Source: an uncultured Flavobacteriaceae bacterium (GTDB taxonomy: Bacteria; Bacteroidota; Bacteroidia; Flavobacteriales; Flavobacteriaceae). Taken from it: DNA of 64,000 nucleotides. Positions within the stretch are counted from its first letter, which is position 1, and every line of letters starts with the position of its first letter. A model generated the notes under the pieces. That model was given only the letters and a program-made list of their open reading frames with translations. It was not told where the DNA came from and did not search any database. Shown here piece by piece: positions 63,508 through 64,000 of the stretch. Both the position numbers and the translations under genes were made by a program. The DNA is taken from the NCBI GenBank assembly GCA_943842245.1, contig CALTAJ010000002.1, positions 335,596 to 399,595 of the forward strand. The letters run 5' to 3'.

Positions 63508-63993
63508 CTACTTTAAAATTATTTTTGGTATTCCTAAAGTTAATGCTCCATCTGCTATATTAATCCACTTACTTTGTTGAAATTCTAATTTTGCCCATGC
63601 AGAAGTTGGTAAATAATCTAATTCTGTATTACTAAGATATGACGCTGCATCAGTAAATGCAGGATTATGACCAACACAAATAACACTCTCATATTTATCC
63701 GATAATTTCTTTAAAAAATCAATCAATTTTGAGGCTTCGAAGGTATAAAGGTCCTCAACAAGATTAACTGTTTTAAAAGAAATTAATAAGCTATTAACCA
63801 AGATTGATGTAGTATGTGTAGCTCTATTTGCAGTACTTGAAAAAATAATTTCAGATGAAGAAAAAATTTCAGGATTATGCATCGCCATTTGTTTAATTCG
63901 TTTTATTCCCTTTTTACTTAAGGGTCGGTCACGATCTTCTAAATTAAATTCCCATGAAGATTTAGCATGACGTATTAAAACTAATTTTTTCAT
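63508..63993 (-). CDS. sixA: SixA-type phosphohistidine phosphatase
   Basis: 161 residues. The histidine-phosphatase motif is LVLIRHAKSSW (His at about 9) with RPLSKKGIKR, FSSTANRATHT, and a late VCVGHNPAFTDA (second His). It removes phosphate from histidine residues. It opens the sixA-ppk1-ppx group; the start codon is 7 bases from the window edge, so the promoter is outside. The phosphohistidine of Ppk1 is a possible but unproven link. Confidence 0.9.
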   Translation of the reverse strand: MKKLVLIRHAKSSWEFNLEDRDRPLSKKGIKRIKQMAMHNPEIFSSSEIIFSSTANRATHTTSILVNSLLISFKTVNLVEDLYTFEASKLIDFLKKLSDKYESVICVGHNPAFTDAASYLSNTELDYLPTSAWAKLEFQQSKWINIADGALTLGIPKIILK

Positions 63994-64000
63994 ATCATGG

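Overview
The window looks like a piece of chromosome from a low-G+C member of the Bacteroidota, most likely a marine flavobacterium. The evidence is a SusC/SusD pair, many lipoproteins with the MKK...C pattern, DUF5916, DUF1080 and DUF3822 proteins, several start regions without a Shine-Dalgarno sequence, the flavobacterial promoter motif TAnnTTTG (in one case with TTTG 17 bases upstream), and a split dnaX gene. The lineage call is inference; there is no rRNA gene here to settle it.

Layout. (1) 1-21.1 kb is a catabolic region. It holds the start of a GH2 beta-galactosidase, a DUF1080 lipoprotein, an SGNH hydrolase and a Tat-type Gfo/Idh/MocA oxidoreductase. An M20 peptidase follows, then a tight four-gene operon (GntP permease, RidA, D-threonine aldolase/D-serine dehydratase-like enzyme, M19 dipeptidase) that reads as uptake and breakdown of D-amino acids or dipeptides. 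After a DUF5916 protein and two unknown exported proteins come a gamma-glutamyltransferase and a SusD-SusC nutrient uptake pair. (2) 21.5-36.6 kb is an accessory region bordered by a tRNA-Ser(GCU) gene. All its recognised genes are on the minus strand: four tandem paralogous lipoproteins, two NTF2-like lipoproteins, a sulfatase, a SulP transporter, a frameshifted DUF1996 lipoprotein, small unknown proteins, a mannitol dehydrogenase with an NCS1-like permease, and a 130-residue HUH endonuclease with a truncated second copy. (3) 36.9-64 kb is core genome: c-di-AMP phosphodiesterase-like HD protein, NlpC/P60 peptidase, TPR protein, gyrA, clpC, thrABC, gcvT, yebC, plsC-like, a RecD-like helicase, DUF3822-rsmD, rnpB, dnaX, and a sixA-ppk1-ppx group.

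The most unusual part is region 2. A roughly 125-base repeat (family A) occurs five times between 24.1 and 31.8 kb, each time between the end of one gene and the promoter of the next. Three genes share a start-region element (TATCTTAG, 35-37 bases before the start codon), and most have a CCTCC/GGAGG terminator. The pattern is promoter-gene-terminator-repeat, unit after unit, all in one direction. A second repeat family (B, three copies) includes one copy placed exactly where the second HUH gene is broken. An imperfect 35-base direct repeat lies at each end of the accessory block. Together this suggests a mobile, cassette-like module, possibly linked to the HUH protein. It lacks an integron integrase and recognisable attC core sites, so the mechanism is unknown.

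Other points of note: dnaX carries a run of ten A followed by G, where a -1 shift gives full-length tau (587 residues) and the zero frame gives gamma (358 residues). rsmD ends inside the antisense of the rnpB 3' end. A (TTTG)5 microsatellite fills the gap between gyrA and the downstream TPR gene. All calls were made by eye, without database searches.
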